64,000 bases of DNA from Phoma sp. XZ068 (lineage: Eukaryota; Ascomycota; Dothideomycetes; Pleosporales; Didymellaceae). Where the stretch lies: assembly GCA_004835665.1 (NCBI GenBank), contig RBKR01000014.1, forward strand, positions 558,001 through 622,000, given 5' to 3'. Below the pieces are notes generated by a model. That model had not been told where the DNA came from and ran no database searches. It was given only the letters and a program-made list of their open reading frames with translations. Shown here piece by piece: positions 12,169 to 26,321 of this stretch; the first letter of the stretch is position 1, and every line of letters starts with the position of its first letter. The translations under genes were made by a program, and so were the position numbers.

Positions 12169-12210
12169 GAAAGAAGGAAAGAAGGAAAGAAGGAAAGAAG
12201 GAAAGAAAGG
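12169..12210. repeat. Octanucleotide repeat GGAAAGAA, about 5 copies
   Basis: Five tandem copies of GGAAAGAA directly next to the stop codon of CMR1 (12214-12216). On the transcript strand this would be a CU-rich tract within the first 50 bases of the 3' UTR. Confidence 0.85.
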
Positions 12211-12213
12211 TAT

Positions 12214-15200
12214 CTAACCTCGTGCCAGCTTCTCCAGTTTACTGCGAATGCCGTCGGAGAACCTTGTCGCAACACCCTCATCGACCACTTCGATGCAATG
12301 GGACAGTACCGAGAAACCGTTCTCGAGTGGGACCGGCGTGCCATCCGATTTCGTCAAGGTGGGGATGCCCTCTCGACGAGACAAGTACCGAAGGATTGTC
12401 TGATGGTCTGCTGGTAAACGGTCGACGGGGAAGGCCGCGCCTTGCTGTCGAGGACCCACGGTCTCATTATGAGCCACTGCATCCGTCCACAGGACAAGTG
12501 AGGCTCGATAGATCGCACCAGGCCACCAAGGTGGACGAATGCCCCGTGGCATCTCTCTAACCAAACGAAGCACCTGGCCGGCATGCGTAATGGCTTCTTG
12601 TACATCCGAGATGCACTTCTTGTGAAGCCACAGCACCTGCTGGTACGTACCATCTACACCTTCTCGTCGTGCCAGTTTCTCAATCTCTGGGAAGCTGGTC
12701 ACGGCATTCATGCTAATGAGATGGAACATGACTAGGTTGGCCTGCATCAGAGGGCACATGGTGTTGGCCTTAAGGTATCTCTGTGCAAGATCGAACCAGC
12801 GTCCCAGAAGAGCTTGCACCTCCTCGAGGCGAACCCGTGTCGACGCAGCAGTGAGCGCCCGGTTGCGAGACCTTGAAGCTACGCTATCGGAGAAACAACT
12901 CAAGAGTTGACAATATTGGTTCACAAGAGTCTGCAGTGGGTGGAGCAGCAGGCGTAGGTGCATCGGTGTGAGATGGATTTCCTGGATATCTTGGACGATG
13001 ATTTCATCATCCAAGAACTGGCGGAAGAGTTCCTTCAGACTTACTGGTCTGGCTCCAGAACCGATTGAAGAATAGCCGTTGGAGAATTCGTGGACTTGGT
13101 TGAAGATCTGAGACCATTCAGCGGCATTTGCAGCCTGCCAGAGACTGTCTGAGTCGGGCATTGGAGCACCACATTCTGTGACAGAGAACAGGGGAGCGGA
13201 GTCGTGGAAGAGTGACAAGTCTTGATCAACCATGACCCATGAGTAGATGAGGCTGGGGTGTGTCAGCGAGAGGCGCACGTGATTGTGTGTGCTACCGAAG
13301 GCACACAGGGATATCTTCACTTACCGACTTCTAGCTTCCTGTTGCAGCCACTCCCGCCACAACACCTCCGTCGATGTGCCTCCATTCATTTGAGGCGTAG
13401 CTACAGGGCGAGCATCCAGGATACCCGAATGTCGCAGCATCGAGAAGTACATACCTCGCTGCCCCATGGCAATATCCATCTGCCACTTGTCGCCACTCCA
13501 GGCAGCCTGGACAGTGAAGAGGAGGGCTGCGCGAAGAACAATGGGATCACCAGCCATGATTATGTTTTTCTCGATAAGGTCGAACAAAGAGATGCGACAT
13601 GCTTCGGTGATGCCGCCAGTCAACCACCTCGCTTCCATCGAAGGAATCGCCATTGCACCTTGAGCAATCATCATCAAAATCAACAGGCTCGAAGCCTTAT
13701 CATTATAATTCTGCATCAGCTCGTTGGTGTCCAGAATCCCACGAGACGAGGTAGGAAAGTAGCGCTCGAAGGAGTTGGCGTAAGATTTGAGGAAGTACTC
13801 AAGAACACGAGCAGGTGGCAGAATGATGAAGTTTGAAAGAGACGCGCTGGATCCTGGGGATTCGCCGCTACTCGAAGAGGTGCTCATTGCATCCTTATGA
13901 ATTTCGAGAGCCTTATGCAAAAAGCTCTGAGTTATGGCAAGAAGCTTGTCCCTGGTGTTCTCCTGGAGCTTTGCGACCATTATTCTGCCTTCTTGCTGAA
14001 AGTCGGATTCATCCCAGGATGGCGACCAGTTCCCCCAGCCTTCATGGTTTTTCAGGCTCAGCTCCAGTCGTTCGAGGTTCAGCCGCGCAGTGCGCGGGCA
14101 CGAGCTGGAAGGAATTGGAGGGGTGCAGCGAAACACAGTCCAGCCATCTTGTGCAGCAACGATGGCACCGAGATCCGGGATGCCTACATCTGCGATAGAC
14201 GAATGCCGGTTGGAGGGGTAGAACATCGATGCCGAACTTCCTATCTGGAGGTCTGAGAAGGTCTCATCCATTCGTGGTGTTTGAAGAGGGGTTTGGACCG
14301 GCCCGAACGCCTGCGTAGGTCCCATTTCGGGGATCATTCCAAGAATACCGTCTGGGGGTGGACCCATGCTAATGTCCATATTCATAGACATCATCAGCGA
14401 CGGATCTATCCGCATGGGATCAAAGTCCGTGCCCATAGGCATACCGCTCCAAGGATCCATCATGAAGGGACTGGTCTCAGGGTCCGACTGACCACCAGAT
14501 CGTACAAAGTCATCATATCCCGACATGGGTGTTGAGGTCATGAACCCATTGACTACGTTCCCAGGCGTTGGTAAGGGCGAAAGAAGTGTAGGCGGCTGCG
14601 GCATTGTGTTTGGGGGCGACTGGTCGAAGAAGGGTGGAGTAGTGTAAGAGAGTGGAAGCTGGAGGTGCTTCTCCTCTGGTGTTGGGATCGGAACCGGCTG
14701 GACGGGCTGAGATATCGACGACTGTCTGGAGTGTGGTACCGAAGGTGACTGCGACTGTCGTTGTACTGACCCATTGGGCATCTGTGGAGGCTGTTGCTGC
14801 AATAGCACGGGGGACGGTTGACCGTTTGACTGAGGAGGCTGCACTTCACGAGCAGGAGAGTTGCCCGCTGAGGTGTTCTGAGGCTCTGTATTACCTCCGT
14901 TCTCGCTCGAGCTCCCACTCGACGCGCCCTCTTGTGAGACACCGACCCTGTTTACGTTCTTCGACGCTCTTCGAGTCGGTCGTAGTGTGCACTTGAGGTT
15001 TCTCTGTGCGCATCGGCTGCATGGAAACTTCTTGTCGCACTTGGTCTTTGTCTTTGCGCAGTTACTGCAGGCAATAGGCGTTCGGCCGGCCGACTTAGGT
15101 ATTATCCCTTGGATTGGGAGACCCTCCTCGTTATTCTGGTTACGCCCGTGTACTGTATAATGTCGTTGGAGGAGATCGCTACGAAGTTGTCAGCCACTCA

Positions 15201-15453
15201 CACCAGGGAAGGAGACTGAATGAGGTGTGAGGAAAACATACCGTCGAGCGAAGCTCATATGGCAGGTGAAGCATTTGAAAGGCTTCACATTGGTGTCTGT
15301 TCATTCAAGAGTGGTCAGCAGAAAGCACGAGAACAATGGCAACTGTGTCGAGCTGCACGCATTGAAGGCGGATGCACACTTACGAGTCAAGATGTGCCTT
15401 TCAAGATGCTCATCTCTGGTAAAGGACTGTCCGCAGTAGGTACAGAACACCAT
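12214..15453 (-). CDS. CMR1: Melanin regulator with two C2H2 fingers and a Zn2Cys6 cluster (Cmr1/Pig1 type)
   Basis: Transcription factor of the Cmr1/Pig1 family, which activates DHN-melanin genes (PKS, THN reductase, scytalone dehydratase) in vegetative mycelium. Exons 15453-15384, 15296-15242, 15178-13325 and 13252-12214, with introns of 87, 63 and 71 bp, give 1005 residues. The N-terminus holds C2H2 finger 1 (Cys4, Cys7, His20, His24), finger 2 (Cys32, Cys35, His48, His52) and a Zn2Cys6 binuclear cluster (Cys79, 82, 89, 95, 98, 105). This double DNA-binding layout is diagnostic of the family. The first two introns interrupt the fingers, so no single frame shows them. A long Ser/Pro/Gln/Met-rich linker follows, and then the fungal transcription factor middle region. 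The ATG at 15453 gives the family start MVFCTYCG. It is divergent from the PKS gene across an 11.2 kb spacer. Confidence 0.95.
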
Positions 15454-18105
15454 CTTGACAGTCGAACGTCAGTATGTACTGTTGTGCAAAAGGTGGATTT
15501 GGAAATTGCAGAGGCAGCCTTGAAAGCGGTTACAGATAACGTCCAAAAAAGCCCAATGGAGCTCGTTCCAACACTGGTACTTTAGTGTGGAGTCAATACG
15601 AACGACATCAAGGTGGGGAAGAAGTAATGGGGGCAGTGGCAACAGCGGGAGGTATGTCGCTGTGGCTTGGGATGACCGCGGATACTTGTTGACCAGGCTG
15701 GGCGAAGGTGTAATCCGTTATAAGTGGCCGATGTAGACTGGCGCCTTCCTGCGTGTTCCTATGCTAGGACGGCCTGCAAGATCGGTATGGGGCTAATGGT
15801 GGAAATAGCCAGCGCCAGGTCAAACCCCCGATTTAGTATGCTGAGATGTCTGACTGGAATCGTGGTTATGGCTATGGCGCTGACCGCAGGGTTACTCGAC
15901 TGGCTGTGCTGGAGGGGTATCAAAGACAAAAGTAGGTCCGATTTACTGCTGACCAGCGAACAAAGGTTGAGCAGGAAAACAATGGGAATCGCGGAATGAT
16001 AGAGTGTGAGCGGCTGGTCGAGGAAAAGTGTGTGCTGTGGACCGCTCGACGCCAGTGGAGTACGACTAAGCGTGTGAAAGTGCGAGTGGGTTCAAAGCCC
16101 GTGCCTTTCCCAACAAGGGATGTAGGTTATGCATTTGCAAAGCGATGAATTCATCAACTGAACGCGAGAGCTACGAGCTAGTGCCTCGCAGTTACATGCA
16201 GCGGCACCAGGTGCTTGGGTGGGTCAGGCTCAACCCGGTTAATGCTGAATCTGCTTTGGGCGACCGGGGGGTGCTGCATGGCGTTGATGATAAGACTCAG
16301 CCCACGCAGGGATTGTCCTTGGATCGGTCACCATGTGCTAGTCTGGTGGTGGAGGGAGGGTTTATGGTGTTACGGGGAATGGCGCTCCGAGCCCGCGTCA
16401 GCCACCTAGACTGTGAACCAAACCATCAAGCGCGCCCGCAGCTTAGCTCGAACAAGCAATCCGTACAGCCGTAAAGTATTTTGCATTACGATAGCAGTAT
16501 TACTGCCACAATTCGACTACTGCTGTCCGACGCTGCGAATGAGCACGAGCGGAAAGACGGAAGTCACGGGCAGCTTGCGAGCTTGGCCGCATCTCTGTCC
16601 ACAATTTCTTCAAACCTGAGGTCGCAACGCTGATCTTGGCCTTTGGTTTGTGAAGCGACCGATACGAGACCGTGTTTCGTTCACATATGCTCTCACGGGC
16701 AGTGATAAGCGTAGCACGCTCAGCCCGGCTGTCAGCACGCGCGGCTGAGTCGTGGTTGACAGCAGCCGAGTCCTGGTTCTCGAAGTAGCAACACATCAGA
16801 CCTGCTTAGCCGTCTATTCGCTCGTTTCAAGCAGAACCCACGGCCTTTCCTGGTCGAGGACCCTGACGTGGCCACCGGATTGTGCGCCCTGACACACGAA
16901 AGTACCTTTGTGGGACGTGGAGCGTACCTTGACTCTCCGCAATTGACGTCTTCCGGCCTCACGGAAGCTTTCGTATAGCCACAAGGCCCAAACCCCTTTT
17001 CGCATTCAGTCTGCATTTCACCCGGTCGACAGTTTTCGTATGTACAAATGAAGCTATTGCCAAAGAACCGTTTCATCGTGTGTCAATGGCGCTAAGCTGA
17101 GCCGTCTATAATTATCCTAAGCGAAAGATCATCTCTCGATCAAGCTTTCACTAGTGCTTACACCAAATCACGTGAGCAAAAACACGTGCTCCTCCAGATG
17201 TCTTCGTCTATTCTCACGTCATTGCTTGTACATGTGAAATTACATATGAGGATGTGTGTTTGAGCGTTGTTGAATCGAGCAAGCTCCATTGACACTCTCG
17301 CTTCCTTGAACACCTCCATCGGTAAATTGTCGCTACTTGCGCCCACAACTCCGTCGATCAATTGCAGTCGGCGACTGTTGATGCAGATGCTCTTGGTCGC
17401 CTTGGGAAACCCCCGCGGAAAGCTCACTTTACTAGTCGTCGACTTATGATTGAGGCCGTCGCGGAACTGTCACGGAACAAACACACTTTAACAACGCAGC
17501 GTCTCTCCGGTAGGTAATCTACACGTCGGCTTCCCGATTCTTCATGATGCAACGACGGCCGGTGCGCAGCGATGCAGCACGAAACTAAGGCTACCTGGAA
17601 AATGTGACAAGCGGTCGTGATCGACATGTCAAACCAACAAAATGAAGACTCAGGCTCCAATTGGGAGCGTGCAAGTGTCCCTGGCCGGTGCTGGGCGAGA
17701 AGATGTTACGGATCTGGTTTTCTCTACGTTCAACGCCAGCCCTAAATGTCGATCTTCGACGTTTCGGTCTGCTCAGCGTTAGCGATCTGCCCAACAGGGG
17801 TCCAATCCGGTAATAATCTTTCAACCACGGTTTCGCGGTCTGTGCCGCATTGGGGAGCGCGGAAATTTGGGTGAGCTCGAGGCAGGTGGGCGATCGTGCT
17901 GTACCACCGTCGCACTGGCGACGAAGAATGTGGCACTAGAACGTGGGAAATTTGAAATTGAGTATTCTGGAAACCGAGGATTTGTTTTAAAACGAAGCCA
18001 TCTGTCTCCGACTGCTAGTGCTGCGCGAGTGGATCTCGCGAACTCCACATCCCAGCAATGTCAATCTATCGTTTCACGTTCCTGGATCTGAGTCGATGAC
18101 CCCAA

Positions 18106-18120
18106 GGGGGGGGGGGGGGG
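18106..18120. repeat. G15 homopolymer
   Basis: Run of 15 G preceded by CCCCAA in the long melanin-cluster spacer. Could form a G-rich structure or reflect assembly uncertainty; no linked gene. Confidence 0.8.
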
Positions 18121-18879
18121 TTGATACTCATCGCGCACATCTGCCTGAACGAAACGGTGTGACGATTTAACACGCATTGCTTGTCTGCTACCTGTCTCTT
18201 CCAGCACAATCTACCTGAATATGGCAGGAGTAACTGCCGTAACGATGAGATTGGGCGACTGCATCCGAGGAACCTCTAGTGTGTAGTCGGCCAATGCAAG
18301 CCATAGCGATAGGTTCAGAAGAATAGCGATACGTTCGGCCAGTCAACATGGTCCATCGATCAACTCACCGTTTCCCCAACTTTCTTATCCCAACATCTAA
18401 CACTTCAATGAACGTCTATTCCATTTGAGTTTCAAGAGAGTCAAAGCTGGGAGCGACCGGTGGCGGCTCTCACGACATGGCCTTGCATATTTGATGACGC
18501 TTGCAATGGCGGCGGCCTCTATGCTGGCAAAGGTCCCTGCATTTTCTCCGGTAAGCATAAGGCTTTGCCGCTGCCAGCTGGAATGACTATGCGCTCAATC
18601 TAGAGAATGACGATGATCATATACGGAAAATAACTCTTTCGAGAGTGTATGACGCATATGGCAACCTCTTCCTGGCACATAAAATCCAGGAGGATAGCTG
18701 AAGCGGACAAAAATGTCTTCCAAACATCTAAAGATGTCCGATAAGAGCTGCATGGACGATGTGGTGGGCTGACGCCGACGTGGTATCACAAGGATGAGAA
18801 GGCTTTCAATTGGGTAGTGAATGCTGGGCGCCTGTCACTTCATACCGTTCAGAAGCACAGTGAAAGGCACTGGCGATCG

Positions 18880-18901
18880 TCATAGCGAATTTCCGCTATG
18901 A
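18880..18901. repeat. Short inverted repeat
   Basis: Arms TCATAGCG (18880-18887) and CGCTATGA (18894-18901) separated by 6 bases. Perfect 8 bp arms. There is no neighbouring gene, so no function is proposed. Confidence 0.6.
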
Positions 18902-21900
18902 TTATGCTCCCGATACGACTGTGATCGTCATCGCACAGGAAGATTAAACTCTCCGCAATGAAGCGATTGGGCGGGGGCGAGGGGCGGAGATGCTGGCTCA
19001 GCCTGCCGAGAGATCCCGCTGCGGAGAAATCAACGCTGCACTTGTCAGACCCGCATATGAACATCTTCAAGGCGCAATCTCACGACACCCGGTTCCCCTC
19101 CGGGAAGTGAGTTGCTGACTCGAGAGCTCGAGTACTCCAAGCCTTCACCGATTGGGGCCCCCATCGAACGATGATAAGAACAACGCTGCGCTGATGGAGC
19201 CTCACACAAGAGAGCTGACAGCGTCTTTCAAGAGCGCTTTTGGCAGCCATCCGTTGTGGCGATCATGCAGGGCTACTGTAGGATAATATTGGTGGCTGCA
19301 CGCCCAAGGCTGATGTGATGGTCTAAGATCGGATTGGGCATGGTGCTCGGAACGAGGCGCCGCTCGACTTCATTTTCGGTGGTTGATCGACATCATTGTG
19401 CATACTAAACGGTGGTACTCTCAAGTATCTCACACAGATTATCGACCTTTTGCTGTGCTGTTCAGGAAGGATTCATCCTCCTGCACGCAACACGATGTTC
19501 TGCCCAAACATGTCGGAAAACCCGGGGCTATCATGCAGCTGTCTTCCAAACAGGCAGTGCAGATACTCCACACTTTGGAATGCGTGCATTGCTGCTCGTA
19601 CGGCATGTTCGTAAGAGACCTCATGTGACGACTAGCTGCAGACATGTAGTGCTCTATGTTGCGACTGCCCCATCAATAGCTGGAATGAACTATGGACAAG
19701 GTGTTTCGTAAGTATGTAATCCTTTGCGCAACATGTGGTTTCAGGCTACAACTTGGTAACGCGAGGTCCCGAATGTTCGGCTTCCTTCTGACTACGCACA
19801 TGTAGGTGTAATCTGTGCATCTCTCAGTCGGCCTAGATCGAACAAGGGCTGCTAGTTGCATCACAGAGCAGCAAAGCCAAACTGTGGACATCATCAGCCC
19901 ATTCTTTGTCAAAGTGCATTTGAACCGGCTGATCTTGCGTTATCTCGTTTGTCTCACCTTGAACATCCATGGATGGCAGCTCCCGTACTATCCGCCACTA
20001 AAATCCTTGACAGCGGAGGCTTAGCTAACATATGGCGTCCTGGGCCGTTTCTGGGGCTTTCCTATGAGATGAAGTATAGAAGCATAGCCAGAACACGAAT
20101 GTGCTCGCTGCTGAGTGTTGTAGCAGCGGGCTAAGGGAAGGTGCAGACGCGATAGAAACCGAGAGCGCTGTACCGAAGCACTCGCAAGCGCCGCACTTCA
20201 AAACTTTACAGCAGCAACAGCAAACATTGTTCCCGGCAGCTAGCCCACAGCTACGGCATTATCGGTAACAAACCAGTCTGAAACTTGGATCTTATGATAG
20301 GATTTTCCCCTCCTACTCGATATCCAGCATATTTGAACCAGAAGTCCTTATCTCGCAAAGGTACTTGCATTAAGATCGGTCAGCCTAATACCTTCTTCGA
20401 TACTATCCTCATGTGAAGTAAGACTGTGGATGAGACTCACTTGCCTGCGTCCAGTACCACAATGAGGTGCATCAGGGTCCTGTCCGCCACGGTGGAAGCG
20501 ATTCTGCCATCTGTTAACAGCCTCTGTGCACACCTGTACTCGGAGGTACATACATCGGTGTACTGGCACCCTTCAGTTTGGCTGAAGCTAGAAGGCGAAG
20601 TTCATTTCCTCCTATTGTATTTTACAACATCAGCTAATCTGAATCAGCTTACAATTCTTACAGTACAGACATTGTATACATACAGGCTACGAAGCAACAT
20701 AGCACAGATGTCAAATATTACCGGGGGCAAGGGTTCGGAGTCGCTTAATCGGCAATCTTCTCAGACGACTATGTAGTGTAACACCCAAGCTGCGGCCGCT
20801 CCAGAACGCCGATGGCTACTAAGAACGCGTCTCAGCAGCTGCCAGATATTCTTGGTCATGTTGTCAGCTGGACGCCCAATTGTCATTGTGACACCATCTG
20901 TTGACTTTACAGTCCTGAAGAAAATCTGTAACTAAATCAAGCCAAGCAGGTACTCCCGTAAAGCGAAAAATTCGGTCATAGAGCCGCTCCCGGTAGATCT
21001 GAGATACCCGAACCTTCAATAATCTGGATAATCTTCTGGACGGGTAAATTCAAGATGTAATATCTGAGAGCAACCGCAAACGTCTCGTCGGCCAACCTTG
21101 TCCATCCATGCAGGGAGAGTGCAGACTCATCGTTCTTGAACCGTGCAGAAGGCAAAGACCCTGCATACAAGTCAAATATTCCTTGGGGAATTCGCAACCC
21201 CAGCGTGCCGACGACGCGAGAATCCGCTGTCAAAGATGCTGCTACCGCCCGTGCAACCATCGGACTGGAGCAGTTGCACGAGCTAGATTATGCACCGCGA
21301 GATCTGATGCGTCGAACCAACGTGGCTCAATGACTCTTCGCGTGGCTATGTGTTGCATCAGAAGATCACATGGTTCCCTCTCCGAGGCGGAGACATTCCA
21401 AGCAAATGGTTAGCAGCGTGGCTTGTTACCGATACCAAACGGATGCGTTGCAGTGACTGTGGTACAAGATCGTATGGACCAGGTTCAGATGCAAGGTGGC
21501 ATTCCTACGATAATGTTTGGATACTCAAGGCATGTCTTCTGACTCAATGAGGAAGGTGATGTATTACAACCTCTTCGCATTTGGTCATTTCGACGTATCG
21601 GACGAAAATGCGGTGAATACCTTCGTGTCGTCATCGAAGACGACTCTACGAGAACACTGTATCCACCACCACCACTTCCTGCTCGGATGCATTCACGACC
21701 TTTTGTTTAAGATGCAAGTGTGGAACTGCAGCCACACCGAATCGAATCAGGTTGCGTTGGATTACAACCTGAAGGCGCGCGTGGACTTGAATTTTATCTG
21801 CCAACATTGCGAGGGTGTAGACGCACAAGGCCGTGCACAATGTGGTGGATAATGTGACGAGGTGCCGTTCTAAGAAACAGTCCCGTGTCGCCGATCCCTG

Positions 21901-24900
21901 GCAGTCAATTGCAAGAAGGTGCCCGCAAGCGTGTGTGCCTATTCATTCAAGACACGGAAGAAATCACGGCAGGGAGACTGGTATATTCGTCTGCTCACCA
22001 TCCTCATAATGACAGGCATGCACGACGACATAGCCAATGGCCGATCCAACCCTGCTCTCCAAACCACGAAGCCATCGATCAGGGTACTCACCTGTTGTGT
22101 ACACCGAGATACCTCTGCGCCGAGCCTGCGATCATAGAGTTGTTCCTAAGCGCATCTCAATCGAAGACCCAGCTCCAGTAACGCAGGAGACACTGTGAAT
22201 CGGTACTTCTTATGACTCCATCATTTAACGACGTAAGTCTCGAAGCATCGAACATTCGACTTGTGACGCTGCCACTTGCCAAACTCGATTCATTGCCGGA
22301 GGCTGACTGCAACCGCATGATTTCCACTTGCAATGAAGCTGACAGCTTGGTAATAATTGACACCTGCATGACATCTGTCTGTTGGTGTTGGTGTGCATCT
22401 CAAACCGAGTTGTGATGCTGTCATGAATTTGCAGCCTCTATGGGTTCGGTGTCTGCCGCGGACCTCCCGGAAGTCATGGCCACTGCGTCAATTACTCGTA
22501 GACTAGTCCCCCTGCTTCAATAAAAATCGAGACAACGAACGGCAATACCCTTTCAATAATTCTGCAAATAAACTCTGACTTCGGCGGTCTGCTTTCGCGG
22601 AGGCGAGAAGAAGTAGTTCCGAATGTGAAGTTAGCCCTGATGGAATGTGCGGAGCCTCAAAATAGCCCTGAAACCAAAACAATAGACGCGCATGGGATTT
22701 CGCAAGCGTGGAGGCTCCAAACAATGGCCTTGCACACGGGGCAGAAAATGCGGGTTTTGTTCTCGACGGTCCGGGGCGATCGCGGTACGGAAAGCCGCTG
22801 GCCCCAGCATGCCCTTGCACGCTAATTGTATCAACGGCGCCAGGGCGATCATGTCAAGGTACCCACTCTTGGAGTTCGGCAGAGCGACGCACCGGGGGCA
22901 TGCTGGGATTGTTGCCGTCAAAGCTTTTCTCTCCGAAACAACCTTGAGGGCCTTGCAGACATCGGATGTTGTTACGATTCAAATCACGATCTTAGCGTTG
23001 ACGGTCCATCCGACATACGTCTGCAACCCCACAGGACGTAACACATGTCCATCACAGTGCGCATGGATGTCTTGTAGAGTACGGGATCCGGCAAACGAGC
23101 AGAAGTTGATCTCCCATGGTATCCGGCTTGATTTAGCTTGTGCACATGGTCGACGATGCACATCAGAATGAAACCAGGTTTCGCACAACTCAAGCTAATC
23201 AATGGCAAGAAGATGTTGCGCCATCGCCGAAGTATCAGTTTTCTGGAAACGTTCCACGGGCGCTCAGTCAATGTGTGCTCAATACGATCGAAAACCACTG
23301 TTCGTCTGGATGTAGACGTACGACAGGGCTGCAGTCCAAGATCTGGTGGTGTTTTAGCGTGCGGAAGTGATGGTGTGGTATAGTTGCGCGATAAGGCGCC
23401 TGCAGAATCACCCCTCTGATATTGACAACGGAGCATCGTGGGTTGTCACGAGTAGACGGACACAAAGACAAACTTGTTAGGCTACCGCAGCTGCACGATA
23501 ACACACTTTCCGCTTGGATCCAGCACTGAACAGCGGCTCGGTGTTTAGGAGGGTCATGCTTAGGTGCAGAATGTTGGCATCAGCTTCTTTCAACACCAAG
23601 GAAAGAGATTTGTGACTGCTCAGCTGGAGACTTCATTCGAGTCGTGGTGGGCTCTCGCATGCAGATTGTGCAAGACCGATGCAGCAGTCGGCGCATAGTC
23701 TTACTGCATTCTCATGTCTTAGGTGTACTAAATGTCGTTGGCGTCTTGTGCGCAGGACAAAGCGCTCCACATGCAGTGTTGAATTAATCTCATTGAATGA
23801 CAAACAAGCTGCTGTGATCATGCGGGGCCGACGCCTGAGATGTCATCACAGGCTTTGCGGATACGTCTCTGATCTCATTGATCTCATGCTTGAATCGCGA
23901 CATCATCACATCATGCAGCCGCACGGCGAGTCGGCAATCATCAGGCGAGGCCGTGAACGCTCTGTCACATGCCTGTATTGAACGAGATACCCCAAAATGG
24001 GCTTCCGGAGTGCGTCTGGGAAGTGGGGCCTGAGAACTCGACCAGTTGCTCGAGGCTATGAGCAAAGTAGCATGGCCACGTCTCTGGCCGGTAGCGACAC
24101 TGAGGAGCAGCACTTGGTCACTCGTCTGCGAAGCGACGAACCTTGTCCACTAGACGACTGTGGTCCCTTCATTGGCATGACACAGAAGAGCTCGACATCT
24201 CGAAGCTGTTCTGAGACCTGGCGCGACCCGTATCACGAGAGCGAAGACCATAAGTAAATGAAACTGAAACGATTTGGAAGAACCATTTCAGGGCTACTTT
24301 GTTTCCTCAGGGCATGTTTCGAGCCTTTTTTGGTCCCTGAGCTTGCACTCAGTGCACGACTCGTAACGCCACTGCCGAGCATAGGAAAGTGTAGAATGCC
24401 TGACCGGGGCCGCCGTTCGCAAAGGAGCTCGTTTTCATAGGCCGAATACTCTCAGCAACAGCAAGACTTGTAAACCTCTTTGCTCGACGCAACAGAGATC
24501 TAGTTAACTACAATCACTTTTAAATATATAACTGGGCTTAAGAACATTATATTATGTACTTAGAGTTAATTTTCCTGTTTCAGTGTTGGTGTTCAGTGTT
24601 GGTAAGTGAGGTGGTGTTCCGTTAGCGTTCGGTCAAACGAATGCCTAAGTATGAGATTATCTTTCCTTTAGGGCCGGGAAAGGGTACAGGGATACGACGG
24701 AACCCGGAGGAAGTATTTTCCATGTACAGGTTGCAGCTCGGCTCCCCAAGCCGCTCTGACGTGAACGATGTGTACAGTACATGCCTATCAAACAACGCCA
24801 TCACGACCATGTCGATCAGCATAACCTCTGCGTCCTGGCGAGCTGAAGTCAAGCGGCAGCTGCGACCATGGTGAACAAGCCCGTCACGATGTAGCTGGAA

Positions 24901-26321
24901 TTTGAATCTGTCCGAGCTTGAAAACGGTTGTTTGAGTGCTGATTCAAACCTCGTGTGGAGCTCCACGCGAACGGAGAAAATCCGCCTTTGAATAATCGTA
25001 ATCACGCTTACTGGAGTTTTAGGGATAGTAACATAGGTTCCGCTCTTATATGCGAGGCCATAATGGAGCTCGTGTTTTCGGATGTTGGGGGAACCCCGTA
25101 AACGCTGATCATCGCAACAGAACGAAGATCTTCAGCCTCTCAATACCACCACAGTTTACAAAAGTCCCTGAGCCGTGGTATCGAGTGATTATACGTTCTT
25201 TTGGGTTTGAAGATCCCGTAACGGCACTCCGTTACTGGTGCCCGTGGAGTAGTAGTCCCAACGGCCAAGCGAGAAACAACTCGCCCAGCATCGCATCCAG
25301 AAAATCTGACGATGATCTACAAAAGGTACTAAGCCTGATTGTGATCGAATCTGTCAAGCATAGTCTGCGGCGCTCAGCTTTCCGGAACGCGGGCTGTGCT
25401 GCCTGCGTCTTGCAGGCTCTCATCAGCAGTGAGGCCCTCTGACAACAGCTTCCGGGCGGGGTCTCCAAGAAACTTTTTGCTGCGCCATCAACTAGGTGGC
25501 GCTTCGGTTCCTCCTTCTGCACGAGAATTTGCTTACTGAGATCATCAACGGTGGTGATCCGTTGTGGTAGGCTCAGATGCTTGGCATGTGAATCTAGCGA
25601 AGGATCATGCATCCACAACGAGACGACAGCCGGACAGATGGGTTGTGAACGCCAATGACGAGTTCAAGATCCTTGCTATCGAGCATCTGAAATTCTGTGC
25701 TGCTGGGAGGCATCAATTTCGACTCCGTCGAGGCTTACCCTGGTACGATGCACTCGTTCACAGGAGCAACTATCCATCAGCTCAGTTACGGATTTACAAC
25801 CTCACCATTATCCATTAATGCGGTTCACATTTGTCTGGGCTTTTTGATGCCTAGTCAATGCTGTTTTTGACAGCAGAAACACACGGCCTCCCTGCCCTCC
25901 CCGGCTTACATGAGGGGATCCGGCAGACTTAGCCCCGACTTTGAGACAGCGCCTTGCTATCCAGGTCCCCACGTCTCACCTCTGCTATCAACTGTGACGC
26001 ATTGGCTAGATACATCAGCGGCTGGCCTACACGCCTAGTGTGCGCCATCTATCAATAGGCATGAAGCTTACTCGGAGGCATGCCCGGTCACTGCACGCCA
26101 CTACACTCGGGATTATGGCGGCACCATCCAAAAAGAGAAATGGTCTGCGCTTCAAGCTTGTCTTCGCGTCAATATGTTGCTGCAGTACTTTGCTCCGCAG
26201 TACATGGCCCCGTATCTGTGCTGTCACAGACCCGGTGCCGACAGTGCTTGTCATCGTGCGATCCAAGCATAGACCACCATACCGATTTCTCATACCCATC
26301 TACTCTGGGTGATCATCCACA

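Larger units (their letters stand above)
7994..12213. other. 4.2 kb spacer between THN reductase and CMR1
   Basis: Contains the reductase promoter at its left end and the CMR1 3' flank at its right end. In between only short frames on both strands appear, none with a recognisable domain, signal peptide or convincing intron structure. Base composition looks balanced by eye, without the strong AT enrichment expected of heavily RIP-mutated transposons. A run of 13 C lies at 11408-11420 and a purine repeat at 12169-12210. Confidence 0.55.

Noticed and set aside
22692..23171. 159-residue plus-strand frame in the long spacer, overlapped by several minus-strand frames
   Set aside because: Scattered Cys and Arg without family resemblance, and competing frames on the other strand; consistent with chance.
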